From Halobacillus fulvus (GTDB taxonomy: Bacteria; Bacillota; Bacilli; Bacillales; Halobacillaceae), in contig SCFO01000002.1 of assembly GCA_004078665.1 (NCBI GenBank), forward strand, positions 248,001 through 312,000: a stretch of DNA of 64,000 nucleotides. Reading direction: 5' to 3'. The translations under genes were made by a program, and so were the position numbers. Shown here one piece after another: positions 26,575-35,593 of the stretch (within the stretch, counting starts at the first letter, position 1; every line of letters starts with the position of its first letter). A model generated the notes under the pieces. That model was not told where the DNA came from. It searched no databases and saw only the letters and a list, made by a program, of their open reading frames with translations.

Positions 26575-27201
26575 CTATAATTCCTTTTTCCTCATAGAAT
26601 GGACGTGACCTTTGGCTGTCAGGCGATCGACTTGTTTTTCTGAATCGGACCATTGTTGAATGATCGTTAAAAGAGTAAAGGACATTGTAATTAACCCCGT
26701 TACCATAAAGCCTAGAGTAGGAGTCGCCTCGTAGTATAAAAAAGAGATTTGATGGTATAAGAAAAAGAGCACAGCCGTCGCAGCGAAATAAGCGAATCGG
26801 CTCATGAATGTAGTTTGTTTGGAGAATGGACATTCAATAAGTAGAGGCGCCCAGTAAACGATGGAAGCAAAACTTAAAATAAACAAATGGATCCAAAATC
26901 CGAAAGGCAGCATAAGCGATACTTCATAACTGACAAGACACCCTGTGAAGAAAATAAATAGACTACGGAGAGGAGAGAGGCTGGTAGTGACAATCCATCG
27001 GTATTTTCTGCGGAACCATAGGTGACGATCATTGGCGAGCATAATCCAAATCGGAGCAAATAAAAACAGGATGACGCTTCTCATTATATTTTCCACTTGC
27101 CACGTACTGAACCAGTTGATCAGTACGATGGCACTAACAGCCATGAGGAGGAAGAGGATGGTCACAGGTTTTGATTGTTGGATGTAGGCGGGGAACCTCA
27201 C
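26575..27201 (-). CDS. six-segment membrane protein, possibly CtaG-like
   Basis: 208 aa with about six hydrophobic segments and a basic C-terminal tail (HVHSMRKKEL). I do not firmly recognise it. The run SPLRSLFIFF, then a membrane segment, then HLFILSFASIVYWAPLLIECP, resembles the layout of the cytochrome c oxidase assembly factor CtaG, but the copper-related histidines of that family are mostly absent. ATG at 27201 follows AAGGAGATG. Single gene, divergent from the GGDEF gene. Confidence 0.55.
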   Translation of the reverse strand: MRFPAYIQQSKPVTILFLLMAVSAIVLINWFSTWQVENIMRSVILFLFAPIWIMLANDRHLWFRRKYRWIVTTSLSPLRSLFIFFTGCLVSYEVSLMLPFGFWIHLFILSFASIVYWAPLLIECPFSKQTTFMSRFAYFAATAVLFFLYHQISFLYYEATPTLGFMVTGLITMSFTLLTIIQQWSDSEKQVDRLTAKGHVHSMRKKEL

Positions 27202-27365
27202 GTTTTACTCATCTCCTTGATAAACTTTACTATAAAATTCCCCGTCCTTCGTAAATTAAACACATGAAGAGTTTGGATAATGATACAAATTATGTAGGAA
27301 AAAAGATTCATGTAGTGATATAATTTAAAAAGTTAGACTATTCTATCAGGAAAGAAGTGGAAAAC

Positions 27366-28583
27366 ATGCAAGGGATTGCTCATTTGTTTGCCTGTCCGTC
27401 TACGCTTAAACACCTTATTCACAAGCATGCCGACGCTATAGCGGTTGTGGAAAAGAAAAACAGTGAATACAGATATACATACGTCAATGAGACGATGAAT
27501 CATTTTCACCACCATTTAAAGGGGTCTCGGTTGGAGGATGTTCATGATTCGGATGAATTGAAAATATTGATCCGTTTTTTTGAGGTGGCCGACCGCAGGG
27601 AGTCACCTGTCACAGTGACCCTGTCTTCTCGTGAACTGATGATTCACTCTTTAATTCCCGCGCAGGTTTATCTGCTTGTTGAACAAGTCTATTCAAACAA
27701 TGACCAACGTAACTTTCAATCGATGGTGGATCTTTCGCCAGATGCTATTTTTGTTCATGATGAAAGCCACCGAATTCTATATGTGAATGATGCTGGTGTA
27801 AAATTACTGGAGGCTAAGTCGAAGTCCGACTTATTAGGTTTGAGTGTAAACGGATTTATTCAGGATGAGCAGGAACTTGAAGTGAAGCAACGTCTACAAA
27901 AAATCTTTGCTGACGAATTTGCATCCCCTACACCTCTTGAGAGAAAAGTTAAACAAATGAACGGGCGAATCATTGAAGTGGAATTGCACGGATCAAAGGT
28001 TCAGTTTGATGGAAAAGCTGCGATTCAAACGATCTGCCGTAATATTACAGACCGTCGAATCAGACAGGAACGCTTGGAAGAGATGGCTTATTACGATCAG
28101 TTGACGAAGGTTTCGAATCGGAGATACTTTTTTGACCAGCTGCAAATTGAATTAGATGCCATCAAGGATAGGAGTTCTATTCTTTCCCTTCTTTTTATAG
28201 ACATGGATAATTTCAAGGAAATCAATGATCAGTATGGCCATCAGATTGGTGACGATGTATTAGTCATATTTACGAAACGTGTTCAGCAAATGCTGAGGGA
28301 GACGGATACTTTTTCACGACTTGGAGGAGATGAGTTTGTCGTGTTGCTTACGAATCTTCACTCCAGTGAAGATGCTGAAAAAATAGCCAGTAGAATTATG
28401 AATAAGATTACGCAATCGATATCTGTTCAAGGTCAGCAGTTATCGATCAGTGTATCGATTGGAATTGCCATTTGTCCGGACCACGGTCTGAACAGGGATA
28501 CATTATTGACCAAGGCGGATCAGGCTTTATATGAAGCGAAGAAAAAGGGACGGAAATGTGTGAAAGTCTATCAGGATGAATAA
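27366..28583 (+). CDS. PAS-GGDEF diguanylate cyclase
   Basis: 405-aa cytoplasmic signalling protein: an N-terminal region without a recognised family (1-115), a PAS domain (about 118-230, SMVDLSPDAIFVHDE), and a GGDEF domain (about 240-400). The active-site loop is RLGGDEFVVL, intact, and an RETD inhibitory I-site lies five residues before it, so it should make cyclic di-GMP with product inhibition. No membrane segment is present. ATG at 27366 is preferred over a GTG at 27357, which lies too close to AGGAAAG. Monocistronic. Confidence 0.87.
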   Translation: MQGIAHLFACPSTLKHLIHKHADAIAVVEKKNSEYRYTYVNETMNHFHHHLKGSRLEDVHDSDELKILIRFFEVADRRESPVTVTLSSRELMIHSLIPAQVYLLVEQVYSNNDQRNFQSMVDLSPDAIFVHDESHRILYVNDAGVKLLEAKSKSDLLGLSVNGFIQDEQELEVKQRLQKIFADEFASPTPLERKVKQMNGRIIEVELHGSKVQFDGKAAIQTICRNITDRRIRQERLEEMAYYDQLTKVSNRRYFFDQLQIELDAIKDRSSILSLLFIDMDNFKEINDQYGHQIGDDVLVIFTKRVQQMLRETDTFSRLGGDEFVVLLTNLHSSEDAEKIASRIMNKITQSISVQGQQLSISVSIGIAICPDHGLNRDTLLTKADQALYEAKKKGRKCVKVYQDE

Positions 28584-28627
28584 AATCCGAAAAATTTCAT
28601 CCTCTTCCTCTTTATAATAACGAGCAT

Positions 28628-28671
28628 AAAAAAATGCCGGATTGCACACGTTGTGCAGCCAGCATTTTTTT
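28628..28671. terminator. bidirectional terminator
   Basis: AAAAAAATGC (28628-28637) pairs with GCATTTTTTT (28662-28671), with an inner TGCACA/TTGTGCA stem. It serves the converging GGDEF and Bax-inhibitor-like genes. Confidence 0.85.
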
Positions 28672-29392
28672 ATCTCCTTAACTTCTGCAAAAGTCTTAAA
28701 ATCTCAATGTATAACCAGACAAGTGTGACAATCAGACCGAAGGCGCCATACCATTCCATATGCTTCGGCGCACCATTGTTTACACCCGCTTCAATAAAAT
28801 CAAAGTCGAGTACAAGGTTCAAGGCCGCGATCGCGACGATGAACAGGCTGATTCCGATTCCGATCGGTCCGCTGTCATGCAGATAAGGGACCTGCATTCC
28901 GAAGAACAGGTTCAAAATCAAATGAACTAGATACACAATGAAAATACCGAGCGTTGCGGATACGACCATGAGTCGGAAGTTCTTCGTCACTTTAATGATC
29001 CTTGCCGCGTAAAGGAATAACAGCGCGCCCATGACGGCAAGCGTAAGGGAAACCGCCTGGATAACGATTCCGGAATAACTGGACTCGAGGAAAGCGGACA
29101 GTCCTCCGATCAAGAAGCCCTCCAATGCAGCGTAAATCGGTGCTGTAATCGGCGCAGCTTTAGGAATAAAAATTGTAATAAGAGCAATAATCAAACCGCC
29201 AATCGCTCCGATTGTCATCATCATCGTCACATTTACACCTTGTGCATATTGATACCATGTGTAGGCAGCTGTGCCGAGTAAAAATAAGAAAAGAAGAGCG
29301 ATTTTTGCTATGGTTCCCCCTAGTGTCATTGTTTCTCCATGACCGCTGGGGTTGAAAGTATCATTTTTTAATACAGGATTTCCTGAGCGCAT
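28670..29392 (-). CDS. Bax inhibitor-1/YccA family membrane protein
   Basis: 240 aa with seven hydrophobic segments after a polar N-terminus beginning MRSGNPVLKND, which is typical of the YccA-like bacterial branch. The C-terminal segments carry LDFDFIEAGVNNGAPKHMEWYGAFGL, including the acidic residues implicated in calcium leak in the related BsYetJ. Physiological role in bacteria is unclear. The 27-base gap to the upstream response regulator on the same strand suggests one transcript. Confidence 0.85.
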   Translation of the reverse strand: MRSGNPVLKNDTFNPSGHGETMTLGGTIAKIALLFLFLLGTAAYTWYQYAQGVNVTMMMTIGAIGGLIIALITIFIPKAAPITAPIYAALEGFLIGGLSAFLESSYSGIVIQAVSLTLAVMGALLFLYAARIIKVTKNFRLMVVSATLGIFIVYLVHLILNLFFGMQVPYLHDSGPIGIGISLFIVAIAALNLVLDFDFIEAGVNNGAPKHMEWYGAFGLIVTLVWLYIEILRLLQKLRR

Positions 29393-29419
29393 GCTTTGCC
29401 TCTCTTTCGGTTACAAGAA

Positions 29420-30040
29420 TTAATGCGTATACCATTTATAAAGCTTTTTAGGACGTCCGATTTTTTGGTGACTAACGACTTGTTTGACTTTTCCTTCCTC
29501 TAAGAGATGCATCAGATATCGGTAAACGGTTGGGTAAGCGAGACCAATTTTTTTGGAAATAACATCGACAGAATGAGGATCGCGATGATTCTTCAAGAAC
29601 TCTGCGACAGAATGCAGCGTACCTTTACTGATACCTTTCGCTGTAAAAACATCTTCGTCCTCTTCTTGGACGTGCTTCATATTTGCAATCTGGACGTGCA
29701 GTCGAATCCGTGAAATCAGGTCCGGCGCTTTAACAGGTTTCAATGCGAAGTCGGTAGCTCCTTCTTCAAGGAACCGATCAGCAATTTCCTGACGCTCGTC
29801 CACAGTCAACACGAGGATGGGGATCGTCTGGTTAAGTTTTCGAATTTCTCGAACCGTCTGAAGGCCATCCATTTCCGGCATATGATAGTCTACGAGAATC
29901 ACATCAAATGAACCGGATAGGAATTTGTCAACTCCATCGCGTCCATTGACAGCTGTTTCCGAATCCCACTCCGCATGCTTGCAAAACTCTGTCAGCATGT
30001 ATCGCAATGCCTCGTCATTATCAATGATTAGGATTTTCAT
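29420..30040 (-). CDS. response regulator with C-terminal helix-turn-helix
   Basis: 206 aa: receiver domain 1-120 with the phosphoacceptor Asp51 (ILVDYHMPEMDG) and Lys in ALKPVKAP, then a winged-helix/HTH region (HSVDVISKKIGLAYPTVYRYLMHLLEEGKV) resembling the CitB/DctR group. ATG at 30040 (MKILIIDND) is chosen because the receiver fold begins there; it overlaps the kinase gene end by 20 bases. Regulated genes are unknown. Confidence 0.87.
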   Translation of the reverse strand: MKILIIDNDEALRYMLTEFCKHAEWDSETAVNGRDGVDKFLSGSFDVILVDYHMPEMDGLQTVREIRKLNQTIPILVLTVDERQEIADRFLEEGATDFALKPVKAPDLISRIRLHVQIANMKHVQEEDEDVFTAKGISKGTLHSVAEFLKNHRDPHSVDVISKKIGLAYPTVYRYLMHLLEEGKVKQVVSHQKIGRPKKLYKWYTH

Positions 30041-31373
30041 AACGTACTCTCTCCTTCGGTATGTGAATCCAGAACGTGGTCCCAAGTCCAGGCTCACTAT
30101 CGATGGACAATTCGGCTCCGTGTTCTTTCACTACATTTTTCACAAAGGTCAGCCCGACCCCGGGATGGGCTTTCGTGCTGAATCCTGCATTCCATATCTT
30201 ATCTATATTCTCTTCACTGATCCCGTCTCCATTATCCTGAACCCCGATTAAAATTCCTTTGTCATCGACCTCGGTCCGAATGGTTACGGTGGCATCTGAC
30301 TTTCCTTCCACGGCATCACTGGCATTGTCTATCAAATTGACTAGCGCCCGTGTCATCCTGATTTTATTAATATAAATTTCAATTTGTTCTTCAGCTTTCA
30401 AGTCGAATTGATAAATGGTAGCTGAATCTGAGAGCTTGTTAGCTCGCATATATTCAATGAAATCTTTTAATGTACACCAGTTCTTTTTTTCATGATACAG
30501 GATTTCAGAGACCATATCACTTGTGGATTGGATCGAAGATGAGATTTTATCTGTGTACCTTAGAATCTCAGGATCATTAGATTTCAGCTGAATCAACGAA
30601 TTCAACCCCTCCATTAAGGATAAAGGAGTTTTTAGATCGTGGACAAGATGTAAGGCTTCACGTCCAGACCTTGATTCAACCATATCAAGCCTCGCAATGT
30701 TCAAATCCTGTCTCATCTTGAACTTCTGCTCGGATACAGTCAAGTACACGGCAAGAACCGTAGCGTTTACAAGGAAAACTCCGAAGAATACAAGGCTGTA
30801 AAAAGATAAAGTGCCTCCGAAGCCTAATTGGATGGCGGTCTCCTTGACTTCTGTCGAAATAACGCCTCCTCCAAAGCCGAAGGCACTTAAGAAAATGACG
30901 GTGTCCAACCATTGAAAGCCAAAGAGCAGCTGTGCCAGAACAAACGCTTTAAACAAAGGACGTAAACGGTTTTTTCCTAAGAAGTGCAGGACGGCAATCG
31001 AGATTAACAGCATAATGGCGGGACCGCCGAAATGGTATTGAATCGAGCTGTATCCATTTATGACAAGGTAGACGAGCGGAATGATCAGAAATGGTACAAC
31101 AATGATTAACCACGGCTTTTTCAACTTTTCCCCGAGCTCATCTCCTAACAATAAGGCTCCTATATAGTGGGGGAGGGCCCTGACTGTATTCAGCATCACA
31201 AGAGCAAAAGCCGTCAACATCAGCGTGCTTCCGTTCGGGTCTGTCCGCAAATCGTCGAGAAGGGAAGCGAGACCTGAGCTTTCAACGCTTAGCCAGAGGG
31301 GCATCGTGATACCGATGATAATGAGGATAATTTTTGTCCATATACTTTTGGAGCGCCATATGCGCTTATTCAT
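30021..31373 (-). CDS. membrane sensor histidine kinase
   Basis: 450 aa. About seven membrane segments (15-212) form an integral-membrane sensor without a large outside loop. His245 in HLVHDLKTPLS is the phosphorylation site; the ATPase domain has NLIDNASDAV (N-box), VQDNGDGI (G1) and GVGLTFVKNVV (G2). It is translationally coupled to the response regulator. The presence of NASDAV and the CitB-like partner recall metabolite-sensing kinases, but the ligand is unknown. Confidence 0.87.
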   Translation of the reverse strand: MNKRIWRSKSIWTKIILIIIGITMPLWLSVESSGLASLLDDLRTDPNGSTLMLTAFALVMLNTVRALPHYIGALLLGDELGEKLKKPWLIIVVPFLIIPLVYLVINGYSSIQYHFGGPAIMLLISIAVLHFLGKNRLRPLFKAFVLAQLLFGFQWLDTVIFLSAFGFGGGVISTEVKETAIQLGFGGTLSFYSLVFFGVFLVNATVLAVYLTVSEQKFKMRQDLNIARLDMVESRSGREALHLVHDLKTPLSLMEGLNSLIQLKSNDPEILRYTDKISSSIQSTSDMVSEILYHEKKNWCTLKDFIEYMRANKLSDSATIYQFDLKAEEQIEIYINKIRMTRALVNLIDNASDAVEGKSDATVTIRTEVDDKGILIGVQDNGDGISEENIDKIWNAGFSTKAHPGVGLTFVKNVVKEHGAELSIDSEPGLGTTFWIHIPKERVRYENPNH

Positions 31374-31595
31374 TTTTCTTCACCCTAACACTGAGCAATC
31401 TTTTCTTCATTCTAATATAGTCGTCCGATTTTTTCGATTCTTTTTTCCTTTACACGGTTAAAAAGTAAATAGAGATTAGAGGTTTATTGATTTAGTCATA
31501 AAAAAGGAAAGTTCAGGCAGCTATAAATCCTTTTTTCATAGAGCAAGAAGTCTTATAATATAGAAGAATAATCCATAGAGTGAAGGTGTCCAGCT

Positions 31596-32195
31596 ATGAT
31601 CGTCATCATCGATAATTATGATTCATTTACGTATAATTTAGTTCAATATTTTAAACAAATGACGGAAGAGGTTTTGGTCTTCCGTAATGATCGAATATCT
31701 GTGGAACAAATGGAAGAAATCGATCCCCACATGATCGTGCTGTCTCCAGGGCCTGGGCATCCATCAGAAGTCCAAATTTGTCGGGAGATCATGCAGGCCT
31801 TTGGTGAACAAACACCGATCTTAGGGATCTGTTTAGGTCACCAAGTCATTGTGGATTTCTATGACGGAAAAGTGACAAAAGGCGACCGGCCGATGCAAGG
31901 CAAGGTGACACCGATCACGCACGACGGAAAGACAGTCTTTGAGAACATTCCCTCAGCGATTGAAGTGACCCGGTACCATTCCTTGCAAACTCCCGCCGAA
32001 TCCATTCCTCACTGCTTGGTCATCAGCGCCATGTCTGATGATGGAGTCGTCATGGCCGTGCGCCACCAGTATCTGCCGGTCGAGGGTATTCAGTTCCACC
32101 CGGAATCGATCCGCACAGAGTACGGCTACGAAATGCTAGAGAATGCGTACAGGCGGGCCTGTGACTTCAAGTTGAAAAAGGCGGAGATGGTATGA
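31596..32195 (+). CDS. pabA: aminodeoxychorismate/anthranilate synthase glutaminase subunit
   Basis: 199-aa class-I glutamine amidotransferase. Seen: NYDSFTYNLVQYF, LSPGPGHP, the nucleophile in ILGICLGHQ (about Cys79) and QFHPESIRTEYG. It supplies ammonia to PabB. The next gene overlaps by four bases and is a PabB-PabC fusion, so the folate role is favoured over tryptophan, although Bacillus PabA also serves TrpE. Confidence 0.9.
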   Translation: MIVIIDNYDSFTYNLVQYFKQMTEEVLVFRNDRISVEQMEEIDPHMIVLSPGPGHPSEVQICREIMQAFGEQTPILGICLGHQVIVDFYDGKVTKGDRPMQGKVTPITHDGKTVFENIPSAIEVTRYHSLQTPAESIPHCLVISAMSDDGVVMAVRHQYLPVEGIQFHPESIRTEYGYEMLENAYRRACDFKLKKAEMV

Positions 32196-33922
32196 ACCCA
32201 GATGTGACTCTATTGTTTGAATTCAGTAATGCGAAAGGGGAAATCGAGCCCAAAGCTTTCCGTTCTCCGATCAAAATATTGACAACGGATCGTATAGAGG
32301 ACGTCCAACCGATTTTCGAAGAAGTGGAGCGCTTGCTTGAGGAAGGTTTTTATGCGGCAGGTTATGTCTCTTATGAAGCGGCGCCAGCCTTTGATGAAGC
32401 ATTTTCTGTCTATAGAAACCCGAACTGGCCGCTTGTATGGTTTGGGATTTTCTCTAATCCAGTATCCTCCTTTGACAACGCAGCGCTTAAAGACTTCCGT
32501 GTTTCTGATTGGAGGTTGAAAGGTGACTTTGAACAATATCAAACAGGCATCGAGAACATAAAGGATGCAATCGAACGGGGAGACACGTATCAGGTCAACT
32601 ATACAACGCGAATGGAGGCGAAGTTCTCAGGGGATGATTTCGCTTTTTATAGACAACTGACGAGACGGCAACAATCTGCTTATTCTGCCTATTTAAAGAT
32701 GGGGGAAAGAAGGCTGCTCAGTGCTTCTCCTGAACTGTTTTTCAGAGTGGACGGCCAGACGCTTACGACGAAGCCGATGAAAGGTACAGCGAAGAGGGGA
32801 AGGTACGGGGGAGAAGATCTAGCGGCGATTCAGCACTTGAAAACCTCTGAAAAAGAGCAGGCTGAAAATTTAATGATTGTCGACTTGCTACGAAACGATG
32901 TCGGCCGGATCGCTAAACCAGGGTCTGTAAAGGTTCCCCGGCTGTTCGAAGTGGAAACGTACCCTACTGTCCATCAGATGACATCAACGATTCAAGCGGA
33001 TCTACCGGATCGGACAAGCCTATTTGATGTTTTTCGCGCCCTTTTCCCGTGCGGATCCATTACAGGAGCGCCAAAAGTACGGACGATGGAATATATTCAA
33101 CAGCTAGAGGCTACGCCTAGAGACGTTTATTGCGGAGCCATCGGGTATATGACGCCGGGAAAAGAAGCGGTCTTCAACGTGCCGATCCGGACTGTCCTCC
33201 TAGATGGAGACCAGGCTATTTATGGGACAGGTGGGGGAGTGACCTGGGATTCGACTTCACAAGGGGAGTATGAGGAACTCCAAACGAAAGCCCGGCTACT
33301 GACGGAACAGCGTGCAGATTTTGAATTGCTTGAAACGATGAAGCTCGAGGACGGAGCAATTCCTCTAGTAGATTATCACTTGAGCCGTGTCGAGCAGTCC
33401 GCTTTGTACTTTGGATATCCTTTAGATCGCAAAGCTTTGGAAGAGGGATTGAACCGTATTGCCTCCGCTTATCCAAACGGGCTTTACAAGGTCCGCATGC
33501 TAGTCGACTCGAATGGAAAAGAGAGGATCGAGGTGACGGAAATCAGTCCTCCGCAAGGTTCTGTAATATGTTCCCTTGCGACATCACCAGTAGACGAACA
33601 GGATCCTTTCCTTTTTCATAAAACGACGCACAGGCTAGTTTATGAACAGCATCAGAATCCAGATGCGTTCGCTGTATTGCTATGGAATACGAAGCAGGAG
33701 CTGACCGAGTTTACGATCGCCAATCTGGTAGTAAAAGTAGACGGTGAATATTATACGCCTCCTATTTCCTCCGGATTATTAGCCGGGACATTCCGTGAGA
33801 AACTACTGAAAGAGGGCGCGATAACGGAAAAGGTCCTTTATAAAAAAGATTTAACACTTTTTGAAGAAGTGTGGATGATCAATGGGGTCCGGGGCTGGGT
33901 CAAGGTAGAGCTCCATACTTAG
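32192..33922 (+). CDS. pabB: fused aminodeoxychorismate synthase component I and aminodeoxychorismate lyase
   Basis: 576 aa. Residues about 90-365 form the chorismate-binding domain (MKGTAKRG, ENLMIVDLLRNDVGRIA, CGSITGAPKVRTMEYI). Residues about 370-576 form a class-IV PLP enzyme like PabC (ETMKLEDGAIPLVDYHLSRVEQSA, LTEFTIANLVV, PPISSGLLAGTFRE). One polypeptide could thus turn chorismate into 4-aminobenzoate with PabA. Bacillus subtilis has pabB and pabC as separate genes; the fusion is known in other bacteria. Confidence 0.9.
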   Translation: MNPDVTLLFEFSNAKGEIEPKAFRSPIKILTTDRIEDVQPIFEEVERLLEEGFYAAGYVSYEAAPAFDEAFSVYRNPNWPLVWFGIFSNPVSSFDNAALKDFRVSDWRLKGDFEQYQTGIENIKDAIERGDTYQVNYTTRMEAKFSGDDFAFYRQLTRRQQSAYSAYLKMGERRLLSASPELFFRVDGQTLTTKPMKGTAKRGRYGGEDLAAIQHLKTSEKEQAENLMIVDLLRNDVGRIAKPGSVKVPRLFEVETYPTVHQMTSTIQADLPDRTSLFDVFRALFPCGSITGAPKVRTMEYIQQLEATPRDVYCGAIGYMTPGKEAVFNVPIRTVLLDGDQAIYGTGGGVTWDSTSQGEYEELQTKARLLTEQRADFELLETMKLEDGAIPLVDYHLSRVEQSALYFGYPLDRKALEEGLNRIASAYPNGLYKVRMLVDSNGKERIEVTEISPPQGSVICSLATSPVDEQDPFLFHKTTHRLVYEQHQNPDAFAVLLWNTKQELTEFTIANLVVKVDGEYYTPPISSGLLAGTFREKLLKEGAITEKVLYKKDLTLFEEVWMINGVRGWVKVELHT

Positions 33923-33949
33923 TAAAATGATGAAGGGAAGCGATGAAGA

Positions 33950-34318
33950 ATGAAACATATTATTTTTTACGATGCACAGTGTCCATTTTGTTTTTATGTG
34001 AAGAAAACATTCCGGAAGTTCGACTGGCTTGATCAGATTAAATGGGTGTCTGTTCAGGAAACGGAAAAGGAAGGGTTGTATCCTTACTTAAAAGGTAGAG
34101 AAACCTTAGAGGAAATTCATATGCTGACGAAACAAGGGGAAATCAAGCAAGGCTTCTACACGATTCGCCGGATGTTATTAGCCTTGCCGCTTTTTTCAGT
34201 AATCGGGATTCTTTTATACCTCCCGGGAGCAGCGAAGGTCGGGTCCCCTCTTTATCGCTGGTTTTCCGATCATCGCCACGAGTGGTTCGGTCGCTATGAT
34301 ATTCCAAGATACGCTTAA
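33950..34318 (+). CDS. DCC-family thiol-disulfide oxidoreductase (DUF393)
   Basis: 122 aa. The N-terminal motif FYDAQCPFC (D-x-x-C-P-x-C) defines the DCC family, a thioredoxin-like fold of uncertain function. A C-terminal hydrophobic stretch (LPLFSVIGILLYLPGA) and YRWFSDHRHEWFG are usual for the family. It follows pabBC by 27 bases and ends at a terminator, so it is probably the third gene of that transcript. Confidence 0.82.
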   Translation: MKHIIFYDAQCPFCFYVKKTFRKFDWLDQIKWVSVQETEKEGLYPYLKGRETLEEIHMLTKQGEIKQGFYTIRRMLLALPLFSVIGILLYLPGAAKVGSPLYRWFSDHRHEWFGRYDIPRYA

Positions 34319-34348
34319 AGATCTCCGTTTGGAGGTCTTTTTTTTTGC
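34317..34348 (+). terminator. intrinsic terminator
   Basis: AAAGATCTCC and GGAGGTCTTT with a GTTT loop and a long T-run, overlapping the DCC gene stop. Confidence 0.88.
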
Positions 34349-34419
34349 TTCATTAGGTGTTGATATCGATCAGTCTAATGGATACATGAAAAAGTTTCCG
34401 ATTTTCAGGCGATAGCTTT

Positions 34420-34584
34420 TTAACGTCTATCACTCTTTTGTTTAAGCCTGAAGACTCCAAAGATGACAACAACGACCGCAATGATGAGAGTTGTCCACTG
34501 ATCATTCGCAATTCCCTGATACAATCCATTGACGATGATCACTATACATAGAACGAGGAAGAGGATAAGCGTGGCTTTATTCAT
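34420..34584 (-). CDS. small two-segment membrane protein (54 aa)
   Basis: A 54-codon gene in the 390-bp gap between the DCC gene and the RsbR gene. Translation from the ATG at 34584 gives two hydrophobic helices (LILFLVLCIVIIV and TLIIAVVVVIFGVF) joined by a short polar loop and ending in a basic tail (KQKSDRR). The ribosome site AGGAGG lies 8 bases before the ATG, which makes it a credible gene. No function can be assigned. Confidence 0.7.
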   Translation of the reverse strand: MNKATLILFLVLCIVIIVNGLYQGIANDQWTTLIIAVVVVIFGVFRLKQKSDRR

Positions 34585-34708
34585 AGAAGCAACCTCCTGA
34601 TGTTTAGTTGGTAATCTTAGTGTAACTCGAGTCTGTTTAGATTTACAAATAGTCGATAGGCTTATATTATATAAATATAACTTTTATTTTTTAAGGAGTA
34701 CGGTTTTT

Positions 34709-35527
34709 ATGAACAGTGAGCTTATGTATATCGGTGAAAAAATAAGGGGTAATCAGGATCTTCTGTCTGAACGTGTGGAAAAAGTGAAGCTGGAGGAAGG
34801 CGCAGAATTAGGGAGTCTGCGTTTTAAAGAGAAGAAGCAAGAATTGTTCGAATATCTTGGGGCGCTTCTTGTAGATGAAGAATCCGAGAAAAGCATGCAG
34901 GTATGGGCGAGGGAAATGGGACAGATTGCACTGGAAGAAGGGTTCGAACTAGATCATATCCTTTATACCTTCAGTGTAACAAGGCGTGCCGTCTGGTATA
35001 TTTTCGAGGAAGAAATTGAAAGAAAACATTTTACTACAGAAACGGTTTTGGACGTGAATAAAAAGATTAGTCCAGTGCTCGATGATGTTACATATTATAT
35101 TAGTCAAATATATATGGAAGAGCAGAAAAAGGAATGGACTAAAACTCAAGCTGTGCTGGCTGAGTTATCTGCACCTGTCGTCCCTGTTTTGGAAGGCGTA
35201 GCGATTCTGACTGTCATAGGAGAGGTCGATACGAGCCGCGCTCAGATTTTGATGGAAAACTCCCTGAACGAATCTTCAAGGCTCAAGCTGAATCACCTGC
35301 TCATTGATGTATCTGGTGTCCCTGTTATTGACACAGAAGTTGCTCATAACCTGTTCCAAATCGTTAAATCGTTAGAACTTGTTGGTGTGAAGACACTGCT
35401 GACGGGAATGCGGCCAGAAATTGCTCGGGCGGTTGTCGAGATGGGGATCGAATTCAAGCATGTCAAAACGAAAGCGAATCTTCAGCAGGCGTTAGCGGAT
35501 ATTGGTTTTTTTCAAGAAAAAAGATGA
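34709..35527 (+). CDS. RsbR-type STAS-domain protein (stressosome component)
   Basis: 272 aa. The C-terminal STAS domain (about 155-265) has LEGVAILTVIGEVDTSRA, LLIDVSGVPVIDTEVAHNL and TGMRPEIARAVVEMG, as in RsbRA-RD; the Thr of VIDTEVA is at a position phosphorylated by RsbT in RsbR proteins. The N-terminal half (1-145) is helical and probably a sensor. RsbR paralogues form stressosomes with RsbS and control sigma-B through RsbT; none of those partners is in the window. Confidence 0.82.
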   Translation: MNSELMYIGEKIRGNQDLLSERVEKVKLEEGAELGSLRFKEKKQELFEYLGALLVDEESEKSMQVWAREMGQIALEEGFELDHILYTFSVTRRAVWYIFEEEIERKHFTTETVLDVNKKISPVLDDVTYYISQIYMEEQKKEWTKTQAVLAELSAPVVPVLEGVAILTVIGEVDTSRAQILMENSLNESSRLKLNHLLIDVSGVPVIDTEVAHNLFQIVKSLELVGVKTLLTGMRPEIARAVVEMGIEFKHVKTKANLQQALADIGFFQEKR

Positions 35528-35549
35528 AGGTTGAGTCATCAAAAGAAGA

Positions 35550-35583
35550 CCTCGAGGTTTTTCGTTACCTCGAGGCTTTTTTT
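35550..35583. terminator. intrinsic terminator
   Basis: CCTCGAGG (35550-35557) and CCTCGAGG (35568-35575) pair with each other and are followed by CTTTTTTT. It separates the RsbR gene from the converging oxidoreductase. Confidence 0.8.
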
Positions 35584-35593
35584 GTCATTAAAT

